48,248 nt of DNA from Chlorobiaceae bacterium (GTDB lineage Bacteria; Bacteroidota; Chlorobiia; Chlorobiales; Chlorobiaceae): the NCBI GenBank assembly GCA_013334925.1, contig JAAXWP010000012.1:1-48248 (forward strand), given 5' to 3'. Positions 33,953-42,442 of the stretch are shown piece after piece. The first letter of the stretch is position 1. Each line of letters begins with the position of its first letter. The translations under genes and the position numbers were made by a program. The notes under the pieces are model-generated. The model did not search any database, was not told the origin of the DNA, and was given only the letters and a program-made list of their open reading frames with translations.

Positions 33953-35839
33953 ATGAAAAAAATACGGTTCATGGATGTCTCCTTCCGTGACGGGTTCCAG
34001 TCCTGTTACGGAGCGAGGGTGAAGACCGAAGATTTCCTTCCCGTGCTCGAAGCTGCCGTCAATGCCGGTACCGATAATTTCGAGATCGGTGGCGGAGCCA
34101 GGTTCCAGAGCCTTTACTTCTACTGCCAGGAAGATGCTTTCGACATGATGGACGCCTGCAGGAGGGTTGTCGGGCCGGATATCAACCTGCAGACCCTTTC
34201 GCGCGGTTCCAACGTCGTCGGCCTCGTCTCGCAGTCGAGGGACATCATTGACCTGCACGCCAGGCTCTTCAAGAAGCATGGCGTCAGCACCATTCGCAAC
34301 TTTGATGCGCTCATGGACGTTCGCAACCTGGCATGGTCCGGCGAGTGTATCGTCAATGCCGGTCTCAAGCATCAGGTGGTTGTTGCCCTGATGGGTCTGC
34401 CTCCGGGCCTGAAAGAGGAGTACTGCCATACCCCGCAGTTCTACCTCGACAAGCTGAAAGAGATTCTTGATGCAGGCATTCCGTTTGACAGCGTAGCCTT
34501 CAAGGACGCTTCCGGCACCACGACTCCAGCTGTGGTCTACGAAACCGTCAAGGGCGCAAGGAAGATGCTGCCCGAGGGTACCGTGCTCCAGTTCCACACG
34601 CATGACACCGCTGGAATGGGCGTGGCCTGCAACTTTGCGGCTATCGAAGCTGGTATCGACATCATTGACCTTGCCATGGCTCCGGTAAGCGGTGGTACGG
34701 CTGAAGTCGACATCCTCACCATGTGGCATCGTCTGCGTGGCACCGATTACACCCTCGATATCGATCAGGAGAAGTACCTGCAGGTCGAGGCGATGTTCAT
34801 CGAGCAGATGGACAAATATTACATGCCGCCGGAAGCCAAGGAGGTCAATCCGGTCATTCCGTTCTCCCCGATGCCAGGCGGCGCGCTGACGGCCAACACG
34901 CAGATGATGCGCGACCACGATACGCTGCACTTCTTCCCGGAAGTGATCCGTAACATGCGTGAAGTTGTTGCCAAGGGCGGTTTCGGCGCATCGGTGACTC
35001 CGGTTTCCCAGTTCTATTTCCAGCAGGCCTTCGCCAACACCGTCCAGGGTCCCTGGAAAAAGATCGTCGACGGCTATGGCAAGATGGTGCTCGGTTACTT
35101 CGGTAAAACTCCGGCGGAGCCCGATCCGGAAGTGGTGCGGCTGGCAGCGGAGCAGCTTGGCCTTGAGCCGACGGTACAGGATGTCCACGACATCAACGAC
35201 CGCAACCCGGAACTCGGCATCGAACACAATCGCAAATTGCTCAGGGAAGCACATCTGGAGGAGACCGAAGAGAATATCTTCATCGCAGCCACCTGTGGCA
35301 CGAAGGGCATCGAATTCCTCCAGGGCGAAAAACCACTTGGCATCCGTTACAAGAAGGATGTGGAAGCCGAAGAGGAGGCCAAAAAGGACGCAGAGGAGCT
35401 GAAGGTGACTTCACACGGCAACTCCCTCCAGGATCGTCTGCAGGAGCTGATTCGCCCTGCATCACGTGCCAGTCTCGCCGGGAACTACTACGTCATGGTA
35501 GACGGTAAGGCCTTCAACGTCATGATTGCCGATGGTATGGCCATGGCCCAGTCGGTTGCACCCGGTTCGCAGCCCGTGGCGTTCCAGATGCCGCAGATGG
35601 GTGCAGCCCCTGTCGCATCGCACAACGGAACCGCCGTCAAGGCAACGATGCCTGGTAACGTCGTTTCTGTCGAGGTGAAGGTTGGCGACACGGTTGCCGA
35701 GGGCCAGGACCTGGCCATTCTTGAAGCCATGAAGATGGAATCGCCAGTGAAGGCTCCGCTTGCAGGAAAGGTCTCCGCTATCCTGATCAAGAAGGGTGAC
35801 TCGGTCGGCTCCGACCAGACGGTCATGTATATCGAGTGA
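33953..35839 (+). CDS. PycB/OadA-type carboxyltransferase with biotin domain
   Basis: A 628-aa carboxyltransferase. The N-terminal HMGL/DRE-TIM barrel carries FMDVSFRDGFQSCYGARV and the metal-site region FHTHDTAGMG; then comes a conserved carboxylase domain and a C-terminal biotin carrier domain, where Lys594 in EAMKMES would be biotinylated. It could be pyruvate carboxylase subunit B, or oxaloacetate decarboxylase alpha. No biotin carboxylase is adjacent, so the partner is elsewhere. ATG 33953 is chosen: an upstream TTG frame adds ten unconserved residues. Next to class I fumarase, it points to C4 replenishing of a reductive TCA cycle. A strong terminator follows. Confidence 0.9.
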   Translation: MKKIRFMDVSFRDGFQSCYGARVKTEDFLPVLEAAVNAGTDNFEIGGGARFQSLYFYCQEDAFDMMDACRRVVGPDINLQTLSRGSNVVGLVSQSRDIIDLHARLFKKHGVSTIRNFDALMDVRNLAWSGECIVNAGLKHQVVVALMGLPPGLKEEYCHTPQFYLDKLKEILDAGIPFDSVAFKDASGTTTPAVVYETVKGARKMLPEGTVLQFHTHDTAGMGVACNFAAIEAGIDIIDLAMAPVSGGTAEVDILTMWHRLRGTDYTLDIDQEKYLQVEAMFIEQMDKYYMPPEAKEVNPVIPFSPMPGGALTANTQMMRDHDTLHFFPEVIRNMREVVAKGGFGASVTPVSQFYFQQAFANTVQGPWKKIVDGYGKMVLGYFGKTPAEPDPEVVRLAAEQLGLEPTVQDVHDINDRNPELGIEHNRKLLREAHLEETEENIFIAATCGTKGIEFLQGEKPLGIRYKKDVEAEEEAKKDAEELKVTSHGNSLQDRLQELIRPASRASLAGNYYVMVDGKAFNVMIADGMAMAQSVAPGSQPVAFQMPQMGAAPVASHNGTAVKATMPGNVVSVEVKVGDTVAEGQDLAILEAMKMESPVKAPLAGKVSAILIKKGDSVGSDQTVMYIE

Positions 35840-35863
35840 GCGTTTGAGGTTATCAGACTCATT

Positions 35864-35907
35864 GAAAACGAAAAAGCGGCACCCTGGATGTGCCGCTTTT
35901 TCGTTTC
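35864..35907. terminator. Strong bidirectional terminator
   Basis: GAAAACGAAAAAGCGGCAC (35864-35882) pairs with GTGCCGCTTTTTCGTTTC (35890-35907). The GC-rich core is flanked by A and T runs, so it can work from either side. Confidence 0.92.
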
Positions 35908-35997
35908 AGTGCCAATGCAGGACGAGTGACAAGTGACAAGTGACGAGTGACAAGTGATGAGGGATGAGGGATGAATGATGAGGGATGGGATCTGCAG

Positions 35998-36017
35998 GGG
36001 CACGGCGTGCCGTGCCC
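35998..36017. repeat. REP-like palindrome copy 2
   Basis: Identical to 29191-29210: 9-bp stem around GT. It lies after a run of GTGACRR-like words. Confidence 0.75.
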
Positions 36018-36101
36018 GAATGGACGAAGATCATCTAATGGGTTTTTCAATTGCTCCGGGTTTCAACCCGGGGTTTATGATCGCTCCCGCCTGATTATTG
36101 T

Positions 36102-36175
36102 GTCATCCTGAACGGAGTGAAGGAACCAGTGGATCTCACCTGAATACTGGATGCTTCGTTTCACTCAGCATGACA
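36102..36175. repeat. Partial dispersed repeat (family-1 interior)
   Basis: It contains TGTCATCCTGAACGGAGTGA and a closing CAGCATGACAGG, related to the interior of the 111-290 element in inverted orientation. No terminal repeats are seen. Confidence 0.5.
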
Positions 36176-36200
36176 GGTTGCGAGCAGGAGCGGTGAAAAG

Positions 36201-36486
36201 CGACGGGTGACGAGTGACGGGTGACGGGTGACGAGTGACGGGTGACGAGTGACGAGTGACGAGTGACGGGTGACGAGTGACGAGTGACGGGTGACGGGTG
36301 ACGAGTGACGGGTGACGAGTGACGAGTGACGGGTGACGGGTGACGAGTGACGGGTGACGGGTGACGGGTGACGGGTGACGGGTGACGGGTGACGGGTGAC
36401 GGGTGACGGGTGACGGGTGACGGGTGACGGGTGACGGGTGACGGGTGACGGGTGACGGGTGACGGGTGACGGGTGACGGGTGACGG
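36201..36486 (+). repeat. Heptanucleotide tandem array (GTGACGR), ~41 units
   Basis: The unit is 7 bp, GTGACG followed by A or G. About the first 23 units mix A and G at the last place; the remaining ~18 all end in G. The array ends next to a REP palindrome. The period of 7 is not a multiple of 3, so all frames read through repeating peptides; it is not coding and not a CRISPR. Confidence 0.95.
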
Positions 36487-36494
36487 AACTGTAG

Positions 36495-36514
36495 GGGCAC
36501 GGCGTGCCGTGCCC
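36495..36514. repeat. REP-like palindrome copy 3
   Basis: Identical to 29191-29210, directly after the heptamer array. Confidence 0.75.
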
Positions 36515-36580
36515 TGATGATTCAGAATGAAGAGGTTCGAAAGGCTGTTTAACGCATTGTCGATTAAAAAAACAATCGAC

Positions 36581-37927
36581 CTATTTAAAGATGACCTCGC
36601 ATTCCGGATGTTCGATGATGAATCGTTCGCAGTCGGACTCAGGCACGCACGATGCTGTCAGTTCCAGTTTCTCGAGGTTGTCCAGGTGCATGATCGGCTC
36701 GAGGGAGTCGATGGTCGTTCCCGTGATGATGAGCTCTTCGAGTTCTGTCAGGTCAGACAGTGGCTCCAGGCTGTGAACATAGGTCTGTTCGATGCTGAGC
36801 TCCCTGAGGTTTTTCAGGTTGCGCAGTGGCTCGAGGTTTTTGATCGCTGTTCTGCTGCAGCGCAGGTATTCGAGGTTGAACAATTCTGAAATCGGTTCGA
36901 GAGTCGTGATGGCTGTGCTGTTGATACCAAGTTCGCTCAGGTTTTCCAGATACCGCAACGGCTCGATGGAGGTGATTTCAGTTTTATAACAGCTGAGCTT
37001 TTCAAGATTCCGGAGCCCTGCAAGCGGAGAAAGATCGTCGATCAGGGTTTCAGAACAGTACAGCTCTTCGAGGTTCACGAGACCGGCAATGGGGGACAGA
37101 TCACTGATTTCAGTGCTGGATACCCAGAGCAGTTTCAGTGACAGAATATCTCGCAATGGGTCGAGAGAGGTGAAGTCGCAGTCGAACGCATAGAGCCGTT
37201 TGAGGTTCCTTAACTGTCGCAGAGGTTCGAGACTTTCGACCGGAGTTTCATCGCACCTGAGCTGCTGAAGGTTTTCCAGCAGGCTGACTGGTCCGAGGTG
37301 GTGAATCCTGTGGTTGTCGCACCTCAGGCTCGTGGTCTGCAGAAAGGCCAGCATTTCGGTTTCGTTCGGGTCTCTCTGCAGTTTGAGGTTGTTTCTGACA
37401 ACCTCTTTCCAGTCTGCATCGAGCCATCGGTAGAGTTCTGATCGCTTGTGCGCATCCTTCAGCAGGATGGCTCTGGTTGCCGGCAGTGGATCCTGCTCTC
37501 CATGAGGCGCACGGATTGGCGTTCTGGGTTGCATTGCCTGCAGATATTCCGGCGTGAAGGTCACCGTCGGGCTTTTGCCGGTTTCAAGGTTTTCGGCCAG
37601 GCAGCGGATGTACCATTCGGCTTTTTTGTCCTCGATGATACGGTAATGTTTTTCGAGGTTCTGTTCGTCGAGGGTTGAAATGTCTTCAAGAATGTCATTG
37701 CTGCATCGTGGGCAGATCGCATTCTGTTCGGTCAGTGGGAAGCCGCAGACTGGGCACTGTTTGTAGATGTTCTGCTCCAATGTGAATGGTCGCCTTGATG
37801 TTTGATCGAAGTTTGATCGGAAGTTGACGCTCAAGACATAACATACGAAAAAATCAGGCACAAGCCATGGTTTAGCAGAAGTGCCGATGCGGGTTTGCCA
37901 TAATTTTACGGATACTGCAGTAGCCAC
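36581..37927 (-). CDS. Zinc-ribbon leucine-rich-repeat protein
   Basis: The longest frame is 448 aa, but the true start is unclear: the first ~50 residues have no domain character and no ribosome site, so translation may begin near the zinc ribbon, perhaps at a TTG. Two CxxC pairs (CPVCG near 58 and CPRCS near 72) form a ribbon, then a helical linker. From about 205 there are roughly ten SDS22/internalin-like repeats of about 22 residues with L..L..L.C..T.I..L.PL spacing. There is no signal peptide, so cytosolic protein binding is likely. Function is unknown. Confidence 0.8.
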   Translation of the reverse strand: MATAVSVKLWQTRIGTSAKPWLVPDFFVCYVLSVNFRSNFDQTSRRPFTLEQNIYKQCPVCGFPLTEQNAICPRCSNDILEDISTLDEQNLEKHYRIIEDKKAEWYIRCLAENLETGKSPTVTFTPEYLQAMQPRTPIRAPHGEQDPLPATRAILLKDAHKRSELYRWLDADWKEVVRNNLKLQRDPNETEMLAFLQTTSLRCDNHRIHHLGPVSLLENLQQLRCDETPVESLEPLRQLRNLKRLYAFDCDFTSLDPLRDILSLKLLWVSSTEISDLSPIAGLVNLEELYCSETLIDDLSPLAGLRNLEKLSCYKTEITSIEPLRYLENLSELGINSTAITTLEPISELFNLEYLRCSRTAIKNLEPLRNLKNLRELSIEQTYVHSLEPLSDLTELEELIITGTTIDSLEPIMHLDNLEKLELTASCVPESDCERFIIEHPECEVIFK

Positions 37928-38091
37928 AGTGAACAGTCGGTGAACTTTACGGCCTCAATTTTGGTAATCATTGTTACCTGCCGTTGCCGGGCGGCCAGAA
38001 GCCGGATCATTTCCCTATCCCCCCTTCAGTAAGTTTTGTTTCTGTTTTTCATCGAGGTAAACGTAACGGGCATCGAACCCGGGGAGGCCTC

Positions 38092-40455
38092 ATGCTGACA
38101 GGAGTTACGACACGTTCTGCTCTATCAGAGAGCGGTACCGGAGGACTATTTGAACTTTCGCCCGAAGAGTGGCTTCTCAGGTTGAAAGGCTTCAGAAAAA
38201 CCAGGAAAGCCATACAGGTCAACGAAACGATCATGACCATTGGCAATGGGTATCTGAACATCAGGGGCAGCCTTGAAGAGCTGCCACCCGGTCACTGCGG
38301 CGGTATGTATCTCGCCGGGGTATTCGACAAATCAGAATCGGATGTCGAAGAGCTGGTAAAGTGTCCGATGTGGACCGACGTGTCGGTGTGGCATGAAGGG
38401 GAGAAGTTCTGCCAGACCACCTGCAAAGCGATCTCTCATGAGCAGACACTCGACATGAAGAAGGGTATCCTGCATCGCAGAACGGTGTTCAGAAATCCTG
38501 CGGGAAAGATTCTTTCGATTGAAATATCCCGCCTTGCCTTTATGCACAATCCTCATCGAGGGTACATGAAGGTCAAAGTCACTCCAAAAAACTTCTCGGG
38601 AAACATACGGGTACTTTCCGGCCTGAATGGCGAAGTGTTCAACCGCGGTTACTTCCCCCGTGAATTGTACAAGCATCTCCAGCTCGAAAAGATCGAGCGG
38701 GGCAGGAACTTCATGTACCTGGAGATGAAAACCCGTGAGCGAGGAATCAGGATTGCCGAAGCTGCATCCTGGAAGCTGGTTTCGCCCGAAGGGGTTCCTT
38801 TACAGTGGGAGCCGAGGATCTATGGTGAAAAATTCACCAGTGAGATCAGTATTGACGCCGTGCGGGGCCGTTCCTATGAGTTTGAGAAGCTCGCAGTCGT
38901 CGCAACAAGCAGGGAGTTTCCTGCCGAAAGTCTGTTCAAGGATACGATCTGCCAGCTCAAAGACTATGTCCGTAAAGGAGCAGCAAAAGAGGTCGAGGAG
39001 CACCTGGCTGCATGGGATACCATGTGGGAGCAGGCCGATGTGCATATCGACGGTGATGAACCGGCACAGCAGGCCCTGCGATACAATATCTACCAGCTGC
39101 TCATCAACGGCCCTTCGGGACCGACGGGAATCGGTGCCAAGTTTCTCAGCTCCGAGGGATATCTTGGCCATGCATTCTGGGATACCGAGATTTTCATCCT
39201 GCCATTTTACGTCTACAATTTCCCGGCGACAGCGCGAAACCTGCTCATGTACCGCTACAATACATTGCCGGGAGCCATGAAGAACGCTGAGAAAATGGGT
39301 TACCGTGGCGCGAAGTATGCCTGGGAATCTGCGACGACCGGTGAAGACGTAACCCCGCGCTTTGCATCGAAACTCGAGAAGACCATCCGCCTGATCTACA
39401 CCGGCACCGAAGAGGACCATATCGTTTCAGATGTCATCTATGGCCTTGAACGCTATTTCCGGGTCACCGGCGACGAGGGGTTTCTTTTGCGATACGGCCT
39501 CGAAATGGTGTTTCTTACCGCCAGGTTCTGGGAGAGCCGTACCGTAAAGCCAGGTGACGAATATGAAATTCACACGGTCATCGGACCTGACGAATTCCAT
39601 GAACATGTCAACAACAATGCCTATACCAATTTTCTGGTCAAGTGGCATCTTCGTCTTGCGGCCATGCTCTTCAAGCACGTTTCCAAGACCGATCCGGATG
39701 TGCTTGCAGCGGTGTCCTCCAGGATCGCCCTGCAGGAACATGAACCCGACAACTGGCTGAAGGTCAGCCGCAAGCTCAAGTTTACTCAGGACCCCGAAAC
39801 GGGGCTCGTCGAACAGTTCGACGGTTATTTCTCACTGAAGGATTATGTGATCGAACGCCACGACCGTGAGGGGCATCCAGTGCTTCCGCAGGGGGTCAAT
39901 TTCAGGAACATCGGCAGGACACAGCTTATCAAGCAGGCCGACGTGCTGATCATGATGCTGCTCTTCTCCCATGCGTTCACTAAAGAAGAGAAGCTCGCCA
40001 ACTACCACTATTATGAACCACGCACGGCGCACAAGTCTTCGCTCAGCCATTGCACGCATGCCATGATGGGACTTGCCGTGTCTGAGCGGGTGAATGCGTA
40101 CCGTTACTTCATGAAGACGGCCCTGTTCGATCTCAGGAATCTGCACAAGAATACCGATCTCGGTATCCATGCGGCGGCGGTCGGTGGCACCTGGCAGACC
40201 GTGATCCATGGATTCGCCGGACTTATGCTCAAATCTGATCGTATCGTTTTGAATCCGTGGCTACCGAAGAAGTGGGACCGGCTGGCATTCAGGGTCAGGT
40301 GGCGCGATCGTATCGTTTTTCTTGATATTTCCCATCGTGAGGTATCCATCAGGATCGATGCCGATACGGACCTCACCCTGCCTTGTACCCTCAATGGCAG
40401 GACAAGCAAGCTGCAAACCAACCAACCGTATCGTCTGAGTTACTGTCCGGACTGA
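38092..40455 (+). CDS. GH65 disaccharide phosphorylase
   Basis: A 787-aa inverting glycoside phosphorylase of family GH65 (maltose, trehalose, kojibiose or nigerose phosphorylase type). It starts at ATG 38092 behind GGGGAGG. The N-terminal beta-sandwich begins with IGNGYLNIRGSLEE. The (alpha/alpha)6 barrel has FWDTEIFILPFYVYN and the acid Glu, about residue 501, in VIGPDEFHEHVNNNAYTN. The phosphate-site Ser pair lies in HKSSLSHCTHA. It shares an operon with a glycosyltransferase 19 bp on. Sugar substrate cannot be read from sequence; trehalose or glycogen-linked carbon storage is plausible. Confidence 0.92.
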   Translation: MLTGVTTRSALSESGTGGLFELSPEEWLLRLKGFRKTRKAIQVNETIMTIGNGYLNIRGSLEELPPGHCGGMYLAGVFDKSESDVEELVKCPMWTDVSVWHEGEKFCQTTCKAISHEQTLDMKKGILHRRTVFRNPAGKILSIEISRLAFMHNPHRGYMKVKVTPKNFSGNIRVLSGLNGEVFNRGYFPRELYKHLQLEKIERGRNFMYLEMKTRERGIRIAEAASWKLVSPEGVPLQWEPRIYGEKFTSEISIDAVRGRSYEFEKLAVVATSREFPAESLFKDTICQLKDYVRKGAAKEVEEHLAAWDTMWEQADVHIDGDEPAQQALRYNIYQLLINGPSGPTGIGAKFLSSEGYLGHAFWDTEIFILPFYVYNFPATARNLLMYRYNTLPGAMKNAEKMGYRGAKYAWESATTGEDVTPRFASKLEKTIRLIYTGTEEDHIVSDVIYGLERYFRVTGDEGFLLRYGLEMVFLTARFWESRTVKPGDEYEIHTVIGPDEFHEHVNNNAYTNFLVKWHLRLAAMLFKHVSKTDPDVLAAVSSRIALQEHEPDNWLKVSRKLKFTQDPETGLVEQFDGYFSLKDYVIERHDREGHPVLPQGVNFRNIGRTQLIKQADVLIMMLLFSHAFTKEEKLANYHYYEPRTAHKSSLSHCTHAMMGLAVSERVNAYRYFMKTALFDLRNLHKNTDLGIHAAAVGGTWQTVIHGFAGLMLKSDRIVLNPWLPKKWDRLAFRVRWRDRIVFLDISHREVSIRIDADTDLTLPCTLNGRTSKLQTNQPYRLSYCPD

Positions 40456-40474
40456 TGCACAGGAGACTGATGGT

Positions 40475-41581
40475 ATGAAAAAGCTGAGAATCGCCCAGAT
40501 TGCCCCCCTTATTGAAACCGTTCCACCCAAAAAATATGGAGGAACCGAGAGAGTTGTCTACAACCTGACAGAAGGACTGGTCGCCGATGGTCACGATGTC
40601 ACCCTGTTCGCATCGGGAGATTCCACCACCAGTGCAAGACTGATCGCACCGGTATCGGAAAGCCTGCGTCTTGGCAGAAAGACCCGCTCTTCGATCATCA
40701 TGCACATGCTGATGCTGTCGAAGGTTTACGAAGAGATGGCAGGGGAGTTCGACATCATCCATTCGCACCTCGAATACCTGACGCTGCCTTTTGCCGCCCG
40801 TTCATCCACTCCGACCGTGCTTACCATGCATGGCCGCCTCGATACTCCCGACTATGCCCGCATACTGAGGCGCTATCGGGACATGGCCTATGTCTCAATC
40901 AGCGATGCGCAGCGAATTCCTGTACCCGACATCAACTGGGTGAAGACCATCTACCACGGTTATCCAAAGGATTTGTACAGCTTCAACCCTGATCCTGAAG
41001 ACTACTTCGTCTACCTGGGGCGCTTTTCGGAAGAAAAACGGCCTGACCAGGCGATCATGATGGCCAGAGCCTGCAACGTCCGGCTGAAAATCGCCGCCAA
41101 GATCGATCAGGCAGACAAAGCCTATTTCAAACAACGGGTCGAACCTCTGCTCGATAGTCCGCTTATCGAATTCGTAGGCGAAGTGGATGACCTCCGGAAA
41201 TCGGAGCTGCTTGGCAATGCGCGTGGACTGCTGAATACCATTGACTGGCCGGAACCTTTCGGGCTGGTCATGATCGAAGCCCTGGCCTGCGGTACACCGG
41301 TCATTGTGCGCCGTTGCGGGTCATCTCCTGAGGTGGTCAGGCATGGGCGCAGCGGGTTTGTCTGCGACACCAGACAGGACTTTATCAAAGCTATCCATGA
41401 TATCGATACGATTTCGCGCAAAGCCTGCCGACGTGAGTTCGAAAACCGGTTTACCCTCAGGCATATGACCACGAACTACGAGGAGCTGTATTACCAGCTT
41501 CTTGAAAAATCGAAGCCCTCATCGCAAAATGGGTCTTCGGTCAGAGTTGTCAATGGCAAGTCACGTGAGATCGCCGCCTGA
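40475..41581 (+). CDS. Glycosyltransferase family 4
   Basis: A 368-aa GT-B retaining glycosyltransferase. The N-terminal glycine-rich motif KKYGGTERVVYNL and later EPFGLVMIEALACGTPVI (the E-x7-E nucleotide-sugar site) and GSSPEVVRHGRSG are visible. A ribosome site AGGAGA precedes ATG 40475. It is tightly linked to the GH65 gene; the pair may make and break an alpha-linked glucoside, though the acceptor is unknown. Confidence 0.92.
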   Translation: MKKLRIAQIAPLIETVPPKKYGGTERVVYNLTEGLVADGHDVTLFASGDSTTSARLIAPVSESLRLGRKTRSSIIMHMLMLSKVYEEMAGEFDIIHSHLEYLTLPFAARSSTPTVLTMHGRLDTPDYARILRRYRDMAYVSISDAQRIPVPDINWVKTIYHGYPKDLYSFNPDPEDYFVYLGRFSEEKRPDQAIMMARACNVRLKIAAKIDQADKAYFKQRVEPLLDSPLIEFVGEVDDLRKSELLGNARGLLNTIDWPEPFGLVMIEALACGTPVIVRRCGSSPEVVRHGRSGFVCDTRQDFIKAIHDIDTISRKACRREFENRFTLRHMTTNYEELYYQLLEKSKPSSQNGSSVRVVNGKSREIAA

Positions 41582-42173
41582 CCAATGATCCGCAGCTTTG
41601 CTTGGGTAGTCGATATGGCTTATTGCTCCGGCCATGAAAACGCTTAAACAATTAGAGGCTGTCTCAGAAGGGATTCAGACATGTATTTTGAGTTTGTTCC
41701 TGAATGTCATCCTGATCCCGACTTGTCGGGAGAAGGATCCAGAATATTTGGGATTACTTTTATAAGTGATAGATATATAAAGTCTTACGAGATACTGATG
41801 GATTCTTCGCCCGACTGTGCCGGACTCAGAATGACAGAAAAAGTGAACAAACTGGCGTCAGTAAGCGGCTTTGCTGGTGCTTTTGAGACAGCCTCAGCCT
41901 CATTTCTTTCTGCTATGTGTTTTGCGTTTTATTGTGGCCATAGTAACAAGTTGTTGCCGTGAGACTCGTCTGCTCGTTTACTCATCCACCTATTCATTTC
42001 AGCTGTCATACTTCGTGACGTGAAGCCACTGCTTACACCCACTTACACTCTTTGTGATCTCATTTAGTCGTCTTATTGTGACCTATAATGATATATGTGT
42101 ATGTGTTGATAGCGATTTTGTGGTTGTTATTGCTGTTTTTGTATATTGGAATTGTGATTAAGTAGTAAGTACA
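41582..42173. other. Repeat-containing intergenic region, no gene
   Basis: A family-2 element fills 41655-41895. The rest, 41896-42173, is AT-rich with no supported gene; it likely holds the promoter of the first surface protein gene. GTATATT (42141-42147) is a possible -10 and is also found before the second copy (45571-45577). Confidence 0.5.
41655..41895. repeat. Family-2 inverted-repeat element
   Basis: Perfect 12-bp terminal inverted repeats GAGGCTGTCTCA (41655-41666) and TGAGACAGCCTC (41884-41895) bound 241 bp. The interior has ACTTGTCGGGAGAAGGATCC and TCAGTAAGCGGCTTTGCTGG, shared with the element at 24552-24834. Confidence 0.7.
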
Positions 42174-42442
42174 TACCGTCATTTTCAGAACAGTTCCCCC
42201 ATGTTGACTGAAAACCGACCTTCCCGCCTGGAGGCGCAGTTTTATGCTGTCGCCCATTCTCCCGAATCCACTGAGATTCCCTATTTGCCCCAATTCGATA
42301 AAGCTCGCTCGTCCTGTCGGCATCTGGCCACGTGCCAGCCACCTGCCCGTAGGCTCACCCCGTTGCGCAAGTCATTAGCGTCAGACTATGGCTCTCGAAA
42401 TCGCCATACCGTTTAACCGCTGAGCGTAAGGAGGGCCGCAAG
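42174..42442 (+). promoter_or_regulatory. Conserved 269-bp leader, copy A
   Basis: The leader precedes the first surface protein and has a same-length copy at 45603-45871. A 78-bp core (42272-42349) is identical in both, including a CTGGC/GCCAG hairpin (42324-42328, 42334-42338). Short frames cross it on both strands, but their differences are mostly amino-acid changing, so an RNA or DNA element is more likely than a peptide. A strong AAGGAGG ribosome site ends it. Confidence 0.65.

Larger units (their letters stand above)
35840..36580. other. Repeat-packed intergenic region, no gene
   Basis: The region contains the terminator above, GTGAC words (35923-35970), REP palindromes (35998-36017, 36495-36514), a partial dispersed repeat (36102-36175) and the heptamer array (36201-36486). 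Open frames through the array are artefacts of its period. Confidence 0.65.

Noticed and set aside
32406-35254. Two ~475-codon minus-strand open frames
   Set aside because: They are antisense to class I fumarase and the PycB-type gene, which have full family motifs.
36201-36486. CRISPR-like repeat array
   Set aside because: The unit is 7 bp with no unique spacers, and no cas gene is near.
36165-36500. Minus-strand frame reading repeated SPVTRHP
   Set aside because: It is the translation of the 7-bp array; every frame through it reads a 7-residue repeat.
38061-38085. tRNA T-arm-like GGTTCGATG on the minus strand
   Set aside because: The stem has a mismatch, no acceptor or anticodon arm fits, and it lies in the GH65 ribosome-site region.
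42201-42416. Short frames in the conserved leader, also at 45630-45875
   Set aside because: They have no ribosome site, and most differences between the two copies change amino acids, unlike a conserved peptide.
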